From a virus, in the IMG/VR virus record IMGVR_UViG_3300028844_002676, positions 1-51,080 of that record: DNA of 51,080 nucleotides; one strand, written 5' to 3'. The notes beneath the pieces were generated by a model, which searched no databases, was not told where the DNA came from, and saw nothing but the letters and a program-made list of their open reading frames with translations. The stretch's first letter is position 1. Each line of letters opens with the position of its first letter. Positions 24,755 to 32,215 of this stretch are shown one piece after another. A program made the position numbers and the translations under genes.

Positions 24755-26320
24755 ATGTCAAAATCATTAGACGGCGTATTAATTAAAAAAGCACACAAGA
24801 AACAGAACTTTACTAAAAAGCATCTGCAAGAATTCAAAGCATGTGCTAATTCTGAATCAGGATGCATACATTTTTTAGATAACTTTTTTTACATACAACA
24901 TCCTACACAAGGCAAAATACAGTATCATCCATTTGAATATCAGTTGCGATTGTTGAACACATACCACGACTATAGATATTCTATATCTATGATGCCCAGA
25001 CAAACAGGCAAGTCCACAACTGCCGCAGGGTATTTGTTATGGTTTGCTATGTTTGTGCCAGACAGTACAATATTAATTGCGGCTCACAAGTATGCTGGTG
25101 CACAAGAAATCATGCAACGTGTGAGATATGCATATGAACTGTGTCCTGATCATATCAGAGCAGGAGCAGTGAGTTACAACAAAGGTTCCATAGAGTTTGA
25201 TAACGGATCACGTATAGTAGCACAAACCACTACAGAAAACACAGGAAGAGGTATGTCCATATCTTTGCTGTACTGTGATGAGTTTGCATTTGTGAGACCC
25301 ACCATTGCCAGAGAATTCTGGACTTCTATATCTCCTACATTGGCCACAGGTGGTAAAGCAATCATTACATCCACACCAAACTCAGATGAAGATCAATTTG
25401 CACTGTTATGGAAAGGTGCCAACAAGTGCGAAGATGCACACGGCAATCAAACTCCGTTGGGTATTAACGGATTCAAAGCATACAGATCATATTGGAAAGA
25501 ACATCCAGACAGAGATGACAAATGGGCAGATGAAGAACGTGGTAAGTTAGGTGACGAAAGATTCAGGCGAGAAATGGATTGTGAATTCATCATCAATGAT
25601 GAAACATTGATCAATCCTACCACACTGATTGATTTAGAAGGACACGATCCTATTAGACAACAAGGTCAAGTACGTTGGTACAAAGAACCCAAACGTGGAC
25701 ACATATACACAGTGTCATGGGATCCTTCATTGGGCACAGGTGGAGATTATGCCGCCATGCAAGTGATAGATGCCACCAGCACAGAACAAGTGGCAGAATG
25801 GAAACACAACAAAACCACTATACCTGCACAGGTCAGAGTGTTTGCAGACATTATTGATACCATAAACAAACAAATAGAAGATCCCACATCCATATATTAT
25901 TCTGTAGAAAACAACACCATTGGTGAGGCGGCTCTGATATCTTTAGCAGAATATGGAGAACAACGCATACCAGGTGCATTTTTATCTGAAGTTAAATCAG
26001 TGGGCAAAGGCAGACGTTATCGTAAAGGATTCAACACCACCAACAAATCAAAGTTGAGTGCATGTGCTAAACTTAAAAATTTAATAGAATCAAAAAAACT
26101 GCACATACGTTCTAAACCATTGATATCTGAACTCAAATGTTTTGTGGCGGCAGGTACTTCATATGCGGCCAAACCTGGCGAACATGATGATTTAGTGATG
26201 GCCACAGTGCTGTCGGTACGCATGATGCAACAGTTACAAGAGTATCACAAGGACATAGGCGACAAGTTACGTGATTATGATGACCAGGAAATTGAGCCAA
26301 TGCCATTTATAATGATATAA
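24755..26320 (+). CDS. gp17: Terminase large subunit gp17
   Basis: 521 residues, slightly shorter than T4 gp17 (610). Packages DNA into proheads and cuts concatemers. The ATPase domain has the Walker A variant MMPRQTGKSTTAA (residues 79-91), Walker B SLLYCDEFAFV (Asp175, Glu176) and the coupling motif ITSTPNSDEDQ. The nuclease domain begins VSWDPSLGTGGDYAAMQVID with its metal-binding Asp, has VENNTIG in the middle and GEHDDLVMA near the C-terminus. A SNYHPFEYQLRLL-like adenine-binding region (HPFEYQLRLL, residues 58-67) lies upstream of Walker A. It is transcribed from a leaderless-type late box. It is separated from gp16 by the leader-protein run and the enzyme cluster. Confidence 0.95.
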   Translation: MSKSLDGVLIKKAHKKQNFTKKHLQEFKACANSESGCIHFLDNFFYIQHPTQGKIQYHPFEYQLRLLNTYHDYRYSISMMPRQTGKSTTAAGYLLWFAMFVPDSTILIAAHKYAGAQEIMQRVRYAYELCPDHIRAGAVSYNKGSIEFDNGSRIVAQTTTENTGRGMSISLLYCDEFAFVRPTIAREFWTSISPTLATGGKAIITSTPNSDEDQFALLWKGANKCEDAHGNQTPLGINGFKAYRSYWKEHPDRDDKWADEERGKLGDERFRREMDCEFIINDETLINPTTLIDLEGHDPIRQQGQVRWYKEPKRGHIYTVSWDPSLGTGGDYAAMQVIDATSTEQVAEWKHNKTTIPAQVRVFADIIDTINKQIEDPTSIYYSVENNTIGEAALISLAEYGEQRIPGAFLSEVKSVGKGRRYRKGFNTTNKSKLSACAKLKNLIESKKLHIRSKPLISELKCFVAAGTSYAAKPGEHDDLVMATVLSVRMMQQLQEYHKDIGDKLRDYDDQEIEPMPFIMI

Positions 26321-26329
26321 TGCTAAACG

Positions 26330-26337
26330 CATAAATA
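26330..26337 (+). promoter_or_regulatory. Late box with 5-base spacing to ATG (leaderless type)
   Basis: CATAAATA, then ACGTT, then the ATG at 26343. No Shine-Dalgarno. Confidence 0.6.
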
Positions 26338-26342
26338 ACGTT

Positions 26343-28856
26343 ATGATATCATTAGAAACCACAAGATCCAAACTATTTGACTTGCTTACTAGCAAGAACT
26401 TCACTATTACCACACGTGATGCACAGGGCAAAGAAACCACAGACCCTAAAACTGCTGATATGTATTCATTTGAGTATGAAGCAGATGGTAAAAAATATGG
26501 CAACGTAGTTATTACTGTGGGTGCCAAAGGTGAAATGGAGGTGTTCTTTGGAGATATGTTAGGCAAAGGCATGGAAACAGAACACAAAGGTGATTGGTAT
26601 GATTTCTTATATCAACTAAGACATTTTGCTAAACGTAACATGCTGGACTTTACATTGAAAAACATTAACAAATTAAAGTATGCTATGCAGAGCATGGCTA
26701 ACTTGGAAGAGTCTAAAAACTATTATGGTTTTAAAAAGACTTCATACACTAAACCCAACAAACAAGCCAAACTGAAAATCATACACACCAAACCTATTGA
26801 TGAAGAAGCAGGTGATCAACGTTATAGAAACATACAAGCATTGTATGTGGAAAACGCAGATGGTGAAAGATTTAAACTGCCATTCACACAACTATATGGT
26901 GGCAGAGCAATGGCACGTCATGTATCAGAAGGCGGTAATCCATATGATGCTTTTGGTGAATATATTGCAGAAATATGTGCAGACATCAGAACATTGAGTG
27001 CATTCACAAGATTTGCCAAAGGACGTACATTTGCAGACACAAACACAGCACAGTTGGCAGAACGTGGTATCAGACACTTTGGTAATATCAAACGCAAAGT
27101 AAAATCCATGATTAACAAACGTGGATATCACAAAGCATTAGAAACATTTAACACACAAGAGCCAATACAAAACGAAGTAGTGGACAAAGTAAGAAATTTA
27201 TTTACAGAACAAATGCTAGACACCAGAGTAGAATCAGCACTACCTATACTAGCAAAATTGGAACTAGAGGGCAAATCCATGGAAGAAGTACAACAATTTG
27301 AAAGATGGGCAGACGTCATGTCAGAGTCTGAAGCATCAGACAGAGCAGGCGAAATAGCCGCTGATACAGTGAGAGGATCAATGTTTACAAACAAAGATGA
27401 ACTTGAATCAGCATTGTCAGACGCATTACCAGACTTTCCAGACAAAGAATATGACAGAAGCAAAGCAGTAGAAAGATCCATGGAAGTATTGTATGATGAA
27501 CTTGCAGACATGATTGAAAAAGATGATGTAGAAGAAGGTAAAGCACCAGGCAAGTACATGATTGGTATTGCTAAATCTGGAGATGAAATTGAATATTTTT
27601 ATGCTGATAATTTTACAGATATTCAAGACAGAGCACAAAAGGCCAGAGACAATGGACTTAAAGTAGGCAAAATGGGTCTTGCCCAAGACTTGAAAGACTT
27701 ACCAAAAGTTATGGAAGGCAAACAAGAATCTCTTGATAAACTCAAACAAGCATATGAGCCATTGAGAGGACAAAGAATATCTCCTAACTCAGCAGTAAAA
27801 TTACATGCCTTAATGGACAAACTTGAACTTGATGTGGACATGTTAAAAGATTTATATATTGCAGACATTCCGTTTGTATCACAATCAGCAGTGACTAGAT
27901 TAATTTCAAAACACGGTATGAAAGCAGATGAAATACTGGCATTAAGAGAAGGTACAGTAAATGAACAGTATGAGTATGCTGTGATTGATGCAGACACACA
28001 CAAAATAATAGGTATGCACAAGGGCACAAAAGCCAAAGAAAATGCTGAACTTTCAGCAAAGTCTTTTGACCAGCCAACAAAGATTGTGCCTACATTTCCA
28101 GGCAAGAAAATTGGTGACACTATGATGGCACTAGGCGAAGGCAAAGACAATGTAGATGTAATAGCAGGACTTGGAAATCTAATAGCAGATGATGACATGG
28201 ACAGTGTAGACTATAGAATAGCATTAGATTTATATAAGAAAGGTGATATGTTAGCATTAAGAGATTTCATATACGATTTAGATACTGTGCCTAGAGAAGC
28301 AATAATGAGCATGATTGGTAAATCTGATAGAAAAACATTTGATGACATGTATCCACAAGCCAGATCTGGCGACTACATGGGTTCAATATCATTTGATCAT
28401 GGACACAGTAGAAATAAAGGCAAAGACGACAAGTATGCCACATACATTGAGCCAGGTACTGTGGTGTCAGAAGATGATGTTGAAGAAGGCAATGCTTTTT
28501 CAGATGCATTAAGAAAAGCCAAAGAATCAGGTCAGTCAGAGTTTGAAGTAGATGGCAAGAAGTACAAAGTAGAAGAAGATGAACTTGACACAATCAAAAA
28601 ACTTGCACAAGTTGATGAAGCAGATCTCAAAGAGTACAAAAAAGTAGAAATACAACTTCACCCAGAAAACCAAGATCAGGTAATGCAAAAAATCAAAAAG
28701 CACATAGACATACAAAACAAAGGCATGGGTGTAAACATCAAAATAACACCGGGCGATGACTCAGTGACACTGGATGGTGGTGATTATGATATCAATAGAG
28801 AAGTTGGTGATATTTTAAACTTCATAGGTGCCAAGAGTGCAAAGGTCGTAGACTAA
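26343..28856 (+). CDS. Large conserved protein downstream of gp17, probable virion or core protein
   Basis: 837 residues. The N-terminal region (MISLETTRSKLFDLLTSKNF, then YGNVVITVGAKGEMEVFFGD, then WYDFLYQLRHFAKRN) is highly characteristic of marine T4-like phages, but no function is assigned to it as far as I know. A basic middle (GYHKALETFNTQEPIQNEV) is followed by long acidic helical repeats, including two copies of a DDVEEGKAP/DDVEEGNAF-like element near residues 395 and 717, and a small alpha/beta C-terminal domain (YKKVEIQLHPENQDQVMQKI). The element DVEEG recurs before segment boundaries and could mark processing sites. No enzymatic motif is recognised. Late and abundant expression is expected; a packaged or core role is inference. 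Confidence 0.55.
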   Translation: MISLETTRSKLFDLLTSKNFTITTRDAQGKETTDPKTADMYSFEYEADGKKYGNVVITVGAKGEMEVFFGDMLGKGMETEHKGDWYDFLYQLRHFAKRNMLDFTLKNINKLKYAMQSMANLEESKNYYGFKKTSYTKPNKQAKLKIIHTKPIDEEAGDQRYRNIQALYVENADGERFKLPFTQLYGGRAMARHVSEGGNPYDAFGEYIAEICADIRTLSAFTRFAKGRTFADTNTAQLAERGIRHFGNIKRKVKSMINKRGYHKALETFNTQEPIQNEVVDKVRNLFTEQMLDTRVESALPILAKLELEGKSMEEVQQFERWADVMSESEASDRAGEIAADTVRGSMFTNKDELESALSDALPDFPDKEYDRSKAVERSMEVLYDELADMIEKDDVEEGKAPGKYMIGIAKSGDEIEYFYADNFTDIQDRAQKARDNGLKVGKMGLAQDLKDLPKVMEGKQESLDKLKQAYEPLRGQRISPNSAVKLHALMDKLELDVDMLKDLYIADIPFVSQSAVTRLISKHGMKADEILALREGTVNEQYEYAVIDADTHKIIGMHKGTKAKENAELSAKSFDQPTKIVPTFPGKKIGDTMMALGEGKDNVDVIAGLGNLIADDDMDSVDYRIALDLYKKGDMLALRDFIYDLDTVPREAIMSMIGKSDRKTFDDMYPQARSGDYMGSISFDHGHSRNKGKDDKYATYIEPGTVVSEDDVEEGNAFSDALRKAKESGQSEFEVDGKKYKVEEDELDTIKKLAQVDEADLKEYKKVEIQLHPENQDQVMQKIKKHIDIQNKGMGVNIKITPGDDSVTLDGGDYDINREVGDILNFIGAKSAKVVD

Positions 28857-28859
28857 TTA

Positions 28860-28988
28860 ATGGAACACATGGCTGGATTTTGGGAGTGGTATCTATTCAC
28901 TCTAGTATTTGGAAACACAGTGTATTGGCTAGGAGTCAGACGAGGTTATAAAGCATGTCAGATTCAATCGAAAAACCAAAACCAATAA
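28860..28988 (+). CDS. Very small membrane-type peptide
   Basis: 42 residues, too short for usual gene finding but flanked by real genes with tight spacing. MEHMAGFWEWYLFTLVFG gives a hydrophobic, aromatic-rich segment followed by TVYWLGVRRGYKACQ, a single possible membrane helix with positive residues after it. It begins three bases after the previous stop, and its end overlaps the zinc-ribbon gene by 34 bases in another frame. The pairing of a small membrane peptide with the zinc ribbon gene is familiar from marine T4-like genomes. Function unknown. Confidence 0.5.
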   Translation: MEHMAGFWEWYLFTLVFGNTVYWLGVRRGYKACQIQSKNQNQ

Positions 28989-29119
28989 AAATTAATTGGG
29001 ACAAAGTATCCTGCGATGGTGATAAAACACATCCTAAAGTGTATTATTCCTTGCGTATAGGTGAGACCAAGGAATGCCTGTATTGTGGACTTACATGGAC
29101 CAGAGTCCAAGACTTCTAA
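28955..29119 (+). CDS. Small CHCC-type zinc-finger protein
   Basis: 54 residues. The motif VSCDGDKTHPKVYYSL ... CLYCGLTW gives Cys, His, Cys and Cys ligands in the order of the zf-CHCC family (C-x-G...HP.V.......C.YCG), which is best known from the NDUFS6 subunit of complex I and small bacterial homologues. In phages its role is unknown. The start overlaps the membrane peptide gene, and a late core follows the stop. No obvious Shine-Dalgarno, so translation coupling to the upstream gene is likely. The conserved ligand pattern makes this a confident gene despite its size. Confidence 0.72.
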   Translation: MSDSIEKPKPIKINWDKVSCDGDKTHPKVYYSLRIGETKECLYCGLTWTRVQDF

Positions 29120-29126
29120 ATAAATA
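29119..29126 (+). promoter_or_regulatory. Late box with 5-base spacing to ATG (leaderless type)
   Basis: AATAAATA, then TATGC, then the ATG at 29132. No Shine-Dalgarno. Confidence 0.55.
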
Positions 29127-29131
29127 TATGC

Positions 29132-29305
29132 ATGAAGGAGCGAAGATACTGTGATAATACACGGCATCGTATTTACCCTGCGAAAGAATCAGCCGTGGTA
29201 ATGTGGGGACCTACCCATTGGGTCTCTGACGAAATTGCTAATCCCAACAATCCCAAAGAACGCATTTGGTCTAAAAGATTAGTGCATGGACACAAACCCA
29301 AATAA
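29132..29305 (+). CDS. Small basic protein, unknown
   Basis: 57 residues, starting five bases after a late core. The sequence is rich in charged and aromatic residues: MKERRYCDNTRHRIYPAKES, then VVMWGPTHWVSDEIANP, and a basic C-terminal end (KRLVHGHKPK). One cysteine and three His are present, without a clear metal site. The NPNNPKERIWSKRL block gives it a helical end. I do not recognise a family. Support comes from the late box, compact placement between two real genes and typical codon use. No function assigned. Confidence 0.5.
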   Translation: MKERRYCDNTRHRIYPAKESAVVMWGPTHWVSDEIANPNNPKERIWSKRLVHGHKPK

Positions 29306-29313
29306 CTAATATA

Positions 29314-29517
29314 ATGCCACAACGTAAACGACATCTAGCCAAAGCAGTGACATGGCGTATAGTAGGTTCTATTGCTACTGCCTTGATTGCATGGGCCTTT
29401 GGATTACCACCTAAGGTGATTGGTTTTGTGTTTGTGGTTGACCTTGTAGTTAAATTTGTGTTATACTATGCACATGAAAGAGCATGGTACAAATACATCA
29501 AATATGGAGTTAAGTAA
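29314..29517 (+). CDS. DUF2061 small membrane protein
   Basis: 67 residues with two predicted membrane helices. The sequence KRHLAKAVTWRIVGSIATAL, then a helix to VVDLVVKFVLYYAHERAWYK, matches the DUF2061 pattern (RHL.KA.TWR..g....f.....lg......i...e...K...YY.HER.W). These proteins are found next to sulfate and sulfur genes in bacteria and in phages; biochemical role unknown. Spacing is eight bases from the previous gene, and its stop overlaps the next start (TAATG). Inner-membrane location is expected. Confidence 0.8.
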   Translation: MPQRKRHLAKAVTWRIVGSIATALIAWAFGLPPKVIGFVFVVDLVVKFVLYYAHERAWYKYIKYGVK

Positions 29518-29945
29518 TGGCGTTTGATTGGAAAAGACCCACAACAGAAATGTTGGGCAGATGGCAACCCTGGCATGATGGACACACTGCATTGTTCAAA
29601 AGAGCATACGCAGAAACAGGACAAGTTGCTATAATGATCAGAGATGTTGGCGGTATTATGGGCAAGGATGCAGGAGGTGGACGTACAGACCAAGTACAAG
29701 ATGACAATCCATTTGAAGCAGATGCAGTTAAAAATAATATTATCGAAGGACTGGCCAAAGCAGACTTTCATATTGATGAAGATTACATTATCATGATTGT
29801 ACCAAATATTGTAGACATATCATATGGACGTGGAGTAGGATACTCATTCACAGAACATGATTTAGGTGATACAGTTACAGACATATCAGCAACCAAAATC
29901 AGAGCGAAACTACGTGAAGAAGGTAAACTACCTCCCAAAGAGTAA
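29517..29945 (+). CDS. Cytidylyltransferase-like nucleotidyltransferase
   Basis: 142 residues. The H-x-G-H signature is in GRWQPWHDGHTALFKRA (residues 14-30) and the second motif is DISATKIRAKLREEG near the C-terminus (family S-x-T-x-I-R). This is the minimal catalytic domain of the cytidylyltransferase and NMN-adenylyltransferase superfamily, moving a nucleotide onto a small phosphorylated substrate. In a phage with many glycan genes, making an activated sugar or alcohol (or NAD-related salvage) is plausible. A TAATG overlap joins it to the DUF2061 gene, and a three-base gap to the cupin gene. Substrate not predictable. Confidence 0.78.
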   Translation: MAFDWKRPTTEMLGRWQPWHDGHTALFKRAYAETGQVAIMIRDVGGIMGKDAGGGRTDQVQDDNPFEADAVKNNIIEGLAKADFHIDEDYIIMIVPNIVDISYGRGVGYSFTEHDLGDTVTDISATKIRAKLREEGKLPPKE

Positions 29946-29948
29946 CAC

Positions 29949-30275
29949 GTGAAAATACAAATCAATGACATTGGTGGTACTATTGCCAAACAAGATGATA
30001 GGTACATAGTCAAAGACAACACCACTTTAAAAAATTTAGTAGTAAGTTCTACAGATTTAAAACCACGCAAAAGCACATCTGGACACAAGCACAGAGGCCA
30101 AGAAGAAATTTATTTTTTTGTTAAAGGCAACGGCACCATGGAAATAGATGACAACAAGTTCAAAGTTAGCAAAGGAGATACTGTGTTGATTGAGGACGGA
30201 GCATTCCATAGAGTGTATGCAGGCAACAAAGGTTGTTACTTTGTTTGTGTGTTTGATGGTAAAAGAAAAAAGTGA
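29949..30275 (+). CDS. Cupin-domain protein
   Basis: 108 residues, GTG start. Single cupin: GHKHRGQEEIYFFVKGNGTMEID carries the H-x-H...E...G motif 1 with metal ligands, and GDTVLIEDGAFHRVYAGNKG carries motif 2 with its His. Small cupins of this type act as sugar-nucleotide isomerases, mannose-6-phosphate-like enzymes or dioxygenases. The link to the neighbouring nucleotidyltransferase suggests sugar-nucleotide metabolism. The end overlaps the next GTG start (GTGA). A late box is not visible for this block, so it is probably transcribed through from 29119. Confidence 0.8.
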   Translation: MKIQINDIGGTIAKQDDRYIVKDNTTLKNLVVSSTDLKPRKSTSGHKHRGQEEIYFFVKGNGTMEIDDNKFKVSKGDTVLIEDGAFHRVYAGNKGCYFVCVFDGKRKK

Positions 30276-30517
30276 AAATACGTTTCTATAAAAATTTAAC
30301 TGAATTAAGATGGATTGGTTTTGCATTGGCCATGGTATCTGCTTTTTTACTGTCAGGCGGAAATCCTAACATACAATGGATAGGCTGGGGCATTGCATGT
30401 TTCTCATGTTCCATATGGTTATACATGGGTTACAAAGATGGAGACATACCCAGAGCACTTATGGAATTGATGTATCTGCTTCTAGCAATTAGAGGCGTGA
30501 TCATGTGGATGGAATGA
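30272..30517 (+). CDS. Small membrane protein
   Basis: 81 residues with a GTG start overlapping the cupin stop. Three hydrophobic segments are visible: WIGFALAMVSAFLLSGG, WIGWGIACFSCSIWLYMGY and LMELMYLLLAIRGVIMWM. No charged or catalytic residues stand out inside. The type is common in marine phages, with a weak resemblance to PQ-loop or transporter fragments, too short to say more. It ends with TGA overlapping the Smr-like gene. Inner-membrane protein of unknown role. Confidence 0.55.
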   Translation: MKIRFYKNLTELRWIGFALAMVSAFLLSGGNPNIQWIGWGIACFSCSIWLYMGYKDGDIPRALMELMYLLLAIRGVIMWME

Positions 30518-30723
30518 AACTGGACTTACATGGTATCAGACATCATGCAGTTGATCGACTGGTAGAAAACTTTATATTGCTTAACCAAGAACACACACCA
30601 TTGACCATTATGTGTGGTAACTCACAAACCATGATTGACCTAGTGTATGCAGTGATTAACAGAATCAAATGCGAACAGGTAATTATGGACAGATACGGTA
30701 TAATCATAATCAGTAAATTGTGA
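30514..30723 (+). CDS. Smr-domain-like protein
   Basis: 69 residues starting at the ATG of an ATGA overlap; a start three codons earlier is also possible. It begins KLDLHGIRHHAVDRLVENF and continues with TIMCGNSQTMIDLVYAV, the LDLHG...A and G.G/G.S blocks of small MutS-related (Smr) domains, which bind or nick branched DNA or stalled mRNA-ribosome complexes. Only the core is present, and the usual GKG is GNS. The gene ends directly at the late box that drives the riboswitch transcript. Function in the phage unknown. Confidence 0.62.
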   Translation: MKLDLHGIRHHAVDRLVENFILLNQEHTPLTIMCGNSQTMIDLVYAVINRIKCEQVIMDRYGIIIISKL

Positions 30724-30729
30724 TAAATA
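30722..30729 (+). promoter_or_regulatory. T4-type late promoter box of the riboswitch transcript
   Basis: GATAAATA. With normal late spacing the transcript would begin near 30735, directly at the 5' edge of the first glutamine aptamer. Confidence 0.6.
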
Positions 30730-30733
30730 CTTG

Positions 30734-30788
30734 TACGTTCATCCCGCAGGGACGGAAGTAAGATTAAGTTATATCTGAAGGAACGCAT
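30734..30788 (+). ncRNA. Glutamine riboswitch-like aptamer 1 (glnA / Downstream-peptide type)
   Basis: The outer stem CGTTC (30736-30740) pairs with GAACG (30781-30785). Inside lie a CCC/GGG hairpin, the conserved GACGGAAGTA strand, a second small AGAT/ATCT stem, and GAAGGAACGC at the 3' side. This is the consensus of the glnA and Downstream-peptide RNAs, which bind L-glutamine and are known from cyanobacteria and marine metagenomes. It is the first of two tandem copies, before a short peptide gene. Confidence 0.82.
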
Positions 30789-30792
30789 TGCA

Positions 30793-30846
30793 GACGTTCA
30801 TCTTGAAAGAGACGGAAGTAGGTAATGATACCGAAGGAACGCACCC
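30793..30846 (+). ncRNA. Glutamine riboswitch-like aptamer 2 (tandem copy)
   Basis: The outer stem CGTTC (30795-30799) pairs with GAACG (30837-30841), with a TCTT/AAGA hairpin, GACGGAAGTAGG and a perfect GGTA/TACC stem, then GAAGGAACGC. CACCC at 30842-30846 can pair with GGGTG at 30858-30862, overlapping the Shine-Dalgarno of the downstream peptide, which suggests translational control. Confidence 0.82.
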
Positions 30847-30865
30847 AACTTTACAGGAGGGTGTT

Positions 30866-30967
30866 ATGGATATGAATAGTCACACTTTGTTTCTATACTT
30901 GAAAGCAATCAAGGAAAAGAAACGCAAGGCTAAGATTCAGCAAGTTTTCAAAAATTTTTACAAATAA
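30866..30967 (+). CDS. Short basic peptide downstream of the tandem glutamine riboswitch
   Basis: 33 residues: MDMNSHTLFLYLKAIKEKKR and a further basic helix ending NFYK. The Shine-Dalgarno AGGAGG (30855-30860) is strong and is partly enclosed by a possible CACCC/GGGTG stem with the aptamer's 3' edge. The Downstream-peptide RNA class is named after just such short frames in marine cyanobacteria and one of their phages. The peptide is an amphipathic, Lys-rich helix of a size that could inhibit glutamine synthetase, as known small inhibitory factors do, but that is a guess. A hairpin and promoter-like sequence follow. Confidence 0.62.
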   Translation: MDMNSHTLFLYLKAIKEKKRKAKIQQVFKNFYK

Positions 30968-30982
30968 ACTTGACCGAATACT

Positions 30983-31011
30983 TTGACTTTTTAATGAGAT
31001 GCATGTATATT
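30983..31011 (+). promoter_or_regulatory. Possible sigma70-type promoter upstream of gp32
   Basis: TTGACT, 17 bases, TATATT. It overlaps the left arm of the hairpin at 30997-31028, so the two signals may be alternatives. Confidence 0.4.
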
Positions 31012-31033
31012 AATTTATATGTGCATCTTTTTC
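30997..31033 (+). terminator. Hairpin with T-run after the riboswitch peptide
   Basis: A 13-base-pair stem (including G-U pairs) AGATG... / ...CATCT around a TTAATT loop, followed by TTTTT. It separates the peptide transcript from the gp32 leader. Confidence 0.65.
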
Positions 31034-31053
31034 TACATATATAATAGCAAAGA

Positions 31054-31061
31054 GATAAATA
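31054..31061 (+). promoter_or_regulatory. Late box in the gp32 leader
   Basis: GATAAATA, 79 bases before the gp32 ATG. The leader contains two ATGGCAT copies (31115 and 31141) and an AAGGAG Shine-Dalgarno between them. Confidence 0.5.
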
Positions 31062-31140
31062 ATATTAGCATATTTTAATAGTATGTTAATTAGGCACATT
31101 TTAAGGCATAACATTATGGCATATAAGGAGAAACAATATT

Positions 31141-32160
31141 ATGGCATCATTAGCAGAAATAAGAGCAAAGTTACAGGCGGCAGAATCTAACAGCCAAGGT
31201 AACTCAAATAGACAAGGCGACAACGCCATTTACGCACATTGGAATATTAAAGAAGGCGAATCAGCCACAGTAAGATTCCTACCAGACGAAGATCCTAACA
31301 ACACATTCTTTTGGCAAGAAAGAAACATGATTAGATTACCATTCAATGGTATCAAAGGTGAAATGGATTCCAAGAACGTGTTAGTACAAGTTCCTTGTGT
31401 TGAAATGTGGGGAGACTCATGTCCAATACTTGCAGAAGTTAGAACATGGTTTAAGGATTCATCTTTAGAAGAAATGGGCAGAAAGTATTGGAAGAAAAGA
31501 TCATATGTGTTCCAAGGCTTTGTAAGAAACAATCCAATAGAAGATGACACCACACCTGCTAACCCAGTTAGAAGGTTTATCATGTCACCACAGATCTTTA
31601 CTATCATTAAATCATCATTGATGGATCCAGACATGGAAGAACTGCCAACAGACGCAGTGAGAGGTTTAGACTTTAGAATTACTAAAACTCAAAAAGGCGG
31701 ATATGCAGACTATACCACATCACAGTGGGCAAGAAAAGAGACAGCATTAACTGAGGCAGAAAATGCGGCCGTTAAAGAACATGGGTTGCATAATCTAGCA
31801 GACTTCTTACCAAAGAAGCCATCAGAGCAAGATCTAAAAGTCATGAAGGAAATGTTTGAAGCATCAGTAGACGGAAGACCGTATGATGCAGAACGTTGGT
31901 CAGCATATTACAGACCAGCAGGTATGCAGGCACCCAAAGGCGATGCTCCAGCACCTACCACAGTAGCACCAACAACTGCTCCTGTGAGTGCACCAGCACC
32001 TGAGGCGGCTCCTGTAGCACCTACTCCAGTTGCAGAAACTACTGCTCCAGCACCTACTCCAGCACCGGCTCCTACGCCAACTGCTAGTGCAGATGCTCCT
32101 AAGACAGGTTCAAAAGCAGAAGACATTCTTGCAATGATTAGATCAAGACAAACTTCATAA
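31141..32160 (+). CDS. gp32: Single-stranded DNA-binding protein gp32
   Basis: 339 residues, near T4 gp32 (301). Coats single-stranded DNA in replication, recombination and repair. The N-terminal self-association region (MASLAEIRAKLQAAES) and the conserved core AIYAHWNIKEGESATVRFLPD, then FFWQERNMIRLPFNG, then VPCVEMWGDSCPI are plain, and YWKKRSYVFQGFV is the aromatic DNA-binding block. The zinc ligands of T4 are not fully conserved; two Cys remain around residue 82-91. The C-terminal 70 residues are a Pro/Ala/Thr-rich spacer ending in an acidic GSKAEDILAMIRSRQ tip that would contact partners. Strong Shine-Dalgarno; T4 gp32 regulates its own translation by leader binding, which may apply here. 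Confidence 0.92.
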   Translation: MASLAEIRAKLQAAESNSQGNSNRQGDNAIYAHWNIKEGESATVRFLPDEDPNNTFFWQERNMIRLPFNGIKGEMDSKNVLVQVPCVEMWGDSCPILAEVRTWFKDSSLEEMGRKYWKKRSYVFQGFVRNNPIEDDTTPANPVRRFIMSPQIFTIIKSSLMDPDMEELPTDAVRGLDFRITKTQKGGYADYTTSQWARKETALTEAENAAVKEHGLHNLADFLPKKPSEQDLKVMKEMFEASVDGRPYDAERWSAYYRPAGMQAPKGDAPAPTTVAPTTAPVSAPAPEAAPVAPTPVAETTAPAPTPAPAPTPTASADAPKTGSKAEDILAMIRSRQTS

Positions 32161-32166
32161 AATATC

Positions 32167-32187
32167 AGGGGGTCTCAATGGCCCCCA
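32167..32187 (+). promoter_or_regulatory. GC-rich hairpin between gp32 and uvsX
   Basis: GGGGG / CCCCC stem with a short loop and no T-run, in an otherwise AT-rich gap. Probably an attenuator or mRNA-stability element. Confidence 0.5.
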
Positions 32188-32215
32188 TAAATCATATTAT
32201 ATAGGAAAGAAGGAT

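Noticed and set aside
26918-28198. Minus-strand reading frames opposite the 837-residue protein
   Set aside because: Ser/Cys/Leu-rich shadows of the real gene; no late box or Shine-Dalgarno on that strand.
30734-30846. CRISPR-like tandem repeats
   Set aside because: The two similar segments are internally structured and match the glutamine aptamer consensus, with differing hairpins; only two copies, no spacers.
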